Shown here: piece after piece, positions 60,909-64,000 of the stretch
How the letters are laid out: every line of letters starts with the position of its first letter
Position numbering within the stretch: the first letter of the stretch is position 1
NCBI RefSeq assembly: GCF_013266755.1
Contig: NZ_JABRWJ010000008.1
Location: forward strand, 248,001 to 312,000
Length of the DNA: 64,000 nucleotides
Origin: Pseudaquabacterium terrae
GTDB taxonomy: Bacteria; Pseudomonadota; Gammaproteobacteria; Burkholderiales; Burkholderiaceae_C
Direction: 5' to 3'
Notes under the pieces: model-generated
The model's database searches: none
Told to the model about the DNA's origin: nothing
Seen by the model: the letters and a program-made list of their open reading frames with translations, nothing else
Position numbers and translations under genes: made by a program

Positions 60909-61888
60909 CCGCGCCGGCGCTGCCGCAACAGCAACATCAGGTAGCCACCCCCCAGCACGGCGGTCAGCACACCGACCGGCAGCTCCTGCGGCGCAATCAG
61001 CGTGCGCGCCGCGAGGTCCGCCGCCAGCAGCAGCACGCCACCGAGCGCCGCCGAGGCCGGCACCAGCAGCGCATGGCGCGCCGCAACGCTGCGTCGTGCC
61101 AGGTGCGGCGCGGCCAGGCCGACGAAGCCGACCATGCCGGCCTGCGCCACCGCGACCGCGGTGGCCAGCGCCATCGTCGCGACCAGCGCGAGCCGGATGC
61201 CGCCGACGCCGACGCCGAGGCTTGCGGCGGTTTCATCGCCGAGCGTCAGCGCATCGAGCGCACGCGCGGTCGGCCAGGCGGCGGCGAGCGTCAACAGCAG
61301 GCCGGCCGCCAGCAGCGTGCAGGCCGGCCAGCCGAGGTAGCCGGTGCTGCCGAGCAGGAAGGCCTGCTTGCCGCGCAGCGCTTCGGGCGCGGCCAGCGTC
61401 GCCAGATCGCTCAGCGCGCCGAGCAGGAAACCGACGACGATGCCGGCCAGCAGCAGCGTCGTCGGCTGCACCGCGCCGCGGGCCAGCGTCAGGGTCAGCG
61501 TGACGCCGGCGAGCGCGCCGGCGAAGGCAGCGGCGACGAGGCCGAAACGCGCCAGCTGCCCGGCAGTCACCGGGCTCAGCACGCTCCCGGCCAGCGCACT
61601 GGCCGCCAGCACCAGCACGACGGCCAGCGTGGCCCCCGGTGCCGCGCCGAGCAGGAAGGGTTCGGCCAGCGGATTGCGGAACAGCCCCTGCGCCAGCGCG
61701 CCGCCCAGGCCGAGCAGCGCACCCACGAGCCACGCGCCCAAGGTGCGCGGCGCGCGGATCTGCCACAGCACGAGGTCCGACATCGCATCCGGCGGCAGCG
61801 ACCAGCCTTCGCTGCCGGCGGCCAGCCCGGCGAGCAGCAGCAGCGCGGTCAGCGCGCCCAGCAGTGCGGCCGTGCGCAGCGGTGTCAT
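60905..61888 (-). CDS. btuC: Cobalamin ABC transporter permease (BtuC/FecCD type)
   Basis: A 327-residue integral membrane protein with about 10 helices. FecCD-family features are RAPRTLGAWLVGALLGLGGALAQGLFRNPLAEP, GSTGYLGW and GMVGFVGLAAPHLARR. It imports cobalamin or a corrinoid delivered by BtuF. Its start overlaps the stop of the 50-codon ORF at 61885. Confidence 0.92.
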
Positions 61889-62037
61889 GACGACCCCTCG
61901 TCCGGTGAGTACACCGGCCGATCCCCCGGGGGGGTGAGCGCGGACGTGATTCGTCCAGTGGACGAATCACGCCAGCGAACGGCCGGCTTGGGAGCGGCCC
62001 GGCGCTCGGCCCGCAATGCCGCGATCGGCTGCTTCAT
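61885..62037 (-). CDS. Small ORF (50 residues) coupled between btuF and btuC
   Basis: A 50-codon frame, beginning MKQPIAALRAERRAAPKP and ending DRPVYSPDEGSS. Its ATG overlaps the btuF stop (ATGA, 62034-62037) and its stop overlaps the btuC ATG (ATGA, 61885-61888), exactly the spacing of other genes in this operon. It has no signal or membrane helix and is Arg/Ala/Pro-rich. A perfect 12-bp inverted repeat (61945-61971) lies within it. It may be a real small protein or a filler frame that keeps ribosomes moving from btuF to btuC. I recognise no family. Confidence 0.5.
   Translation of the reverse strand: MKQPIAALRAERRAAPKPAVRWRDSSTGRITSALTPPGDRPVYSPDEGSS
61945..61971. repeat. Perfect inverted repeat CGTGATTCGTCC-AGT-GGACGAATCACG
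   Basis: Twelve-bp perfect arms around a three-base loop, inside the 50-codon ORF between btuF and btuC. In RNA this is a very stable hairpin that could slow or end transcription and lower btuC and downstream expression. No T-tract follows, so a classical terminator is not supported. Confidence 0.7.
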
Positions 62038-62867
62038 GGTTTGGCGGGCAGCCGCTGCAGGCAATCGGCAAGCAGCTCGGCCGCTTCGCCGAGCCGCGGG
62101 CCGGGGCGGATCAGCAGCTCGTAGCGGGCGTGCGGAAAGCCGCAGTGGCGGCCCTGGCGCAGTGCGGGCAGGCTTTGCCAGCCGGGGCGCTGCGGCATCG
62201 TGGCGAGGTCGCGGTCGACGGCCATCAAGATATCGGGCGAATGACGCGGCACCCACTCGGGGTTCAGCCGCGGAAACGGGCCCAGCGCGGCCGGCACCGC
62301 GTTGGCCAGCCCCAGGCGCGCCAGCGTCTCGCCGATGAACGACGCGGCGCCGGCGGCATACCCGGAGCTGTCGATCTCGAAGTAGACGCGCTGCCCGCGC
62401 ACGGCCGGCGGCACGCGTGCGGCGGCGGCATCGATGCGCGCCTGGATGCGCTGCCACAGCGGCTCGGCACGGCCCGGCAGCTGGAGCAGGCGTTCGAGCT
62501 CGTGCAGTGAATGCCGCACGTCCTCGTGCGTCTCGGAGCGCAGCACCCGCACGTCGAGGCCGAGCGCCTGCAGCCGGTCGATCACCCGCGCCGACGGCGC
62601 CGCGAGCACGAGATCCGGCTTCAGCGCGACGATGCGTTCGATCTGCGCATCGTCCAGGCCGCCGAGCCTGGGCAACTGGAGCACGGCGTCCGGCCAGTTC
62701 GAATAGCGGTCGATGCCGACCAGGCGCTCGCAGGCGCCGAGCGCGCAGACGCTTTCGGTCAGCGAGGGCAACAGCGAGACGATGCGCTGCGGCCCGGCGG
62801 CGAGAGACCAGGGCGCCGCCGACGCGAGCAGCGCAACCAGGATGAGGCGCAGCAGCTGGGCAAGCAT
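62034..62867 (-). CDS. btuF: Cobalamin ABC transporter periplasmic receptor (BtuF-like)
   Basis: A 277-residue binding protein. The signal peptide MLAQLLRLILVALLASAAPW is followed by QRIVSLLPSLTESVCALGACERLVGIDRYSNWP, the BtuF/helical-backbone receptor start, then ALKPDLVLAAPSA and VYFEIDSSGYAAGAASFIGETLARLG. It collects corrinoid in the periplasm for BtuCD. The start overlaps the cobU stop by one base. Confidence 0.93.
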   Translation of the reverse strand: MLAQLLRLILVALLASAAPWSLAAGPQRIVSLLPSLTESVCALGACERLVGIDRYSNWPDAVLQLPRLGGLDDAQIERIVALKPDLVLAAPSARVIDRLQALGLDVRVLRSETHEDVRHSLHELERLLQLPGRAEPLWQRIQARIDAAAARVPPAVRGQRVYFEIDSSGYAAGAASFIGETLARLGLANAVPAALGPFPRLNPEWVPRHSPDILMAVDRDLATMPQRPGWQSLPALRQGRHCGFPHARYELLIRPGPRLGEAAELLADCLQRLPAKP

Positions 62868-63424
62868 CAGGCATTCTCCCGCGGCAGCGCGAGCGCACGG
62901 CCGGCGACCATCAGCGTGACCCGCTCGCAGGCGCGGCCGAGGCGCTGGTGCAGCGTGCCGAGCGCGTCGACGCAGCGCCGCGCTTCGGGCGACAGCGGCG
63001 ACAGCCCGAGGCCGATCTCGTTGGACACCAGCACGACCGGACCGGTGCTGCTCGCCAGCGCGGCGACCAGGTCGTCCACCGTGCCGTCCCAGGCCGCCTC
63101 GTCGAGCGACGGCCCGTGCAGCGGCATCAGCAGGTTGGTGGCCCACAGCGTCAGGCAATCGACGAGTAGCAGCCGCTGTGGTGCGGCCTGCGCGCGCAGC
63201 GTCGCGCCGAGTGCGCGCGGCTCTTCGAGCGTGCGCAAGGCCGGGACACGCGCGGCGCGTTCTATCTGATGACGCGCAATGCGAGCGGCCATCTCGGCGT
63301 CGCCGGCGAGCGCGGTGGCGATCAGCAGCGCGTCGTGGCCGGGCGTGGCCAGCCACGCGGCGGCGCGGATCTCGGCGGCGCGCGACTTGCCGCTCTTCTG
63401 GCCACCGAGGATCAGCTCGTGCAT
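62867..63424 (-). CDS. cobU: Adenosylcobinamide kinase / GTP:cobinamide-phosphate guanylyltransferase
   Basis: A 185-residue bifunctional enzyme. The P-loop is LILGGQKSGKSRAAE at the N-terminus, the guanylylation His region is ARIARHQIERAARVP, and VVLVSNEIGLGLSPLSPEARR is the usual C-terminal motif. It prepares cobinamide for CobS. It starts 20 bases after the BtuB stop. Confidence 0.93.
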   Translation of the reverse strand: MHELILGGQKSGKSRAAEIRAAAWLATPGHDALLIATALAGDAEMAARIARHQIERAARVPALRTLEEPRALGATLRAQAAPQRLLLVDCLTLWATNLLMPLHGPSLDEAAWDGTVDDLVAALASSTGPVVLVSNEIGLGLSPLSPEARRCVDALGTLHQRLGRACERVTLMVAGRALALPRENA

Positions 63425-63444
63425 CGCGCGGCGCCTTCGCTCGC

Positions 63445-64000
63445 TCAGCGGCCCGGCCAGTCCCAGCGCACGCCGATCCAGGCCTGGCGGCCGAGCGCCT
63501 GGTAGTCGCGCACCGGCTCGATGTCGCGGTCGGTCGCGTTCAGCAGCTTGGCTTCGAGCTGCCATTGCGGCGCCAAGCGCCAGCGCGCGCGCAGGTCGAT
63601 CGTCGTGTACTGCGCGAGCACCTTGCCGCCGTCGGGCCGTGCGCCGACGTTCAGCGCGGCAACACCGACCAGCCAGGCGCCGGCGTCGTGATCGAGCGAG
63701 ACGCTGGCCTGGTGCGCGGCGCGGCGCTGCAGGCGCTGGCCGGTGTCGGCATCCTTGGCGTCGACGAAATCGAGCGCCGCGCGGCCCTGCCATGCGCCGA
63801 ACTGCGCGCCGCCGGCGAGGCTCAGGCCCTGCAGCCTCGCGCGGCCGATGTTCGCGGCGCAGCCGAAGTTGAACGCCGGGTCGTTCGGGCAACGGCTGCG
63901 GTCCGGCTCGTAGGCGACCATGTCGCGCGTGCGGTTGCGGTAGGCGGTCGCCGAAAAATCGGCGCCGGTCCAGCGGCCATCGATGCCGAGTTCGATGCTC
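63445..64000 (-). CDS. btuB: TonB-dependent corrinoid receptor, C-terminal part (5' end outside window)
   Basis: Only the last about 184 residues are in the window. They alternate short beta strands (GADFSATAYRNRTRDMVAYE, LQGLSLAGGAQFGAWQG, WQLEAKLLNATDRDIEPV, QAWIGVRWDW) as in the C-terminal half of a TonB-dependent barrel. The NATDRDIEP and final aromatic strand fit the family. Position at the head of the cobalamin operon supports BtuB. A cobalamin riboswitch, if present, would be upstream and outside the window. Confidence 0.85.
   Translation of the reverse strand, partial: SIELGIDGRWTGADFSATAYRNRTRDMVAYEPDRSRCPNDPAFNFGCAANIGRARLQGLSLAGGAQFGAWQGRAALDFVDAKDADTGQRLQRRAAHQASVSLDHDAGAWLVGVAALNVGARPDGGKVLAQYTTIDLRARWRLAPQWQLEAKLLNATDRDIEPVRDYQALGRQAWIGVRWDWPGR

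Noticed and set aside
63445-64000. Cobalamin riboswitch in the window
   Set aside because: The operon leader would lie upstream of btuB, beyond position 64000; no B12-box-like sequence is seen at the btuF-btuC or zapB-cobS gaps.

Overview
The window is very GC-rich chromosomal DNA with dense, short-spaced genes. It looks like a betaproteobacterium of the order Burkholderiales (Rubrivivax/Leptothrix/Sphaerotilaceae-like). The reasons are the Bug-type solute receptor, the Burkholderia-type porin, a PHA-depolymerase-family esterase, an Lrp-flanked acetolactate synthase, zapA followed by 6S RNA, and an aerobic-type cobalamin cluster. This placement is inferred from gene content, not from a search.

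Layout. 1-5925: 2-hydroxyacid/glyoxylate module (FAD/Fe-S oxidase cut by the left edge, GntR repressor, serine-glyoxylate aminotransferase, Bug receptor) with two copies of the palindrome TTTGCATGCAAA at its divergent promoters. 5942-7059: a lower-GC patch with one secreted hypothetical and one doubtful small ORF. 7258-8767: an IS110-family element with a readable bridge RNA upstream of the transposase. 8884-18572: metabolic genes (M20 amidohydrolase + GlxA-like regulator, monooxygenase, aldo/keto reductase, thiolase, SDR, PH-domain protein, PanE-like reductase, PhoX). 18647-22020: porin-cupin-orphan PhnD-like receptor-RpiR regulator operon. 22229-31179: two-component system, AfuABC-type ABC transporter, chemoreceptor and soluble histidine kinase. 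31158-38919: acetolactate synthase/Lrp pair, rpsU-yqeY, YhiN-type flavoprotein, PHB-depolymerase-like esterase, thioesterase, sterol-desaturase-like membrane enzyme.

39000-53255 is a nitrate/nitrite assimilation island. One tightly coupled minus-strand operon runs nirB - tandem P-box periplasmic protein - nirD - nasA - DmsBC-like fusion - ybiB - cobA (siroheme methylase). It is read from a sigma-54 promoter. A second sigma-54 promoter drives the nitrate transporter (NarK type) through a long hairpin-rich leader, next to a divergent gene for a pseudo-receiver/ANTAR/P-box regulator. A PP2C-Ser/Thr kinase fusion lies between. Uptake, reduction to nitrite and ammonium, siroheme supply and nitrate sensing on both sides of the membrane are therefore encoded together.

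53421-55760: a degenerate PAS-GGDEF protein, an EVE protein, 6S RNA, zapA and a zapB-like gene. 55823-64000: cobalamin salvage and uptake operon (btuB-cobU-btuF-[50-aa ORF]-btuC-btuD-cbiB-cobQ-cobT-cobS), almost every junction overlapping by 1-4 bases.

The strongest new observation is the IS110 bridge RNA. Two guide-like segments in its predicted internal loops read out the 19-bp junction at the right end of the element, overlapping exactly at a GT core. The next most interesting are the double (periplasmic and cytoplasmic) P-box nitrate-sensor arrangement and the doubly coupled 50-aa ORF in the cobalamin operon.
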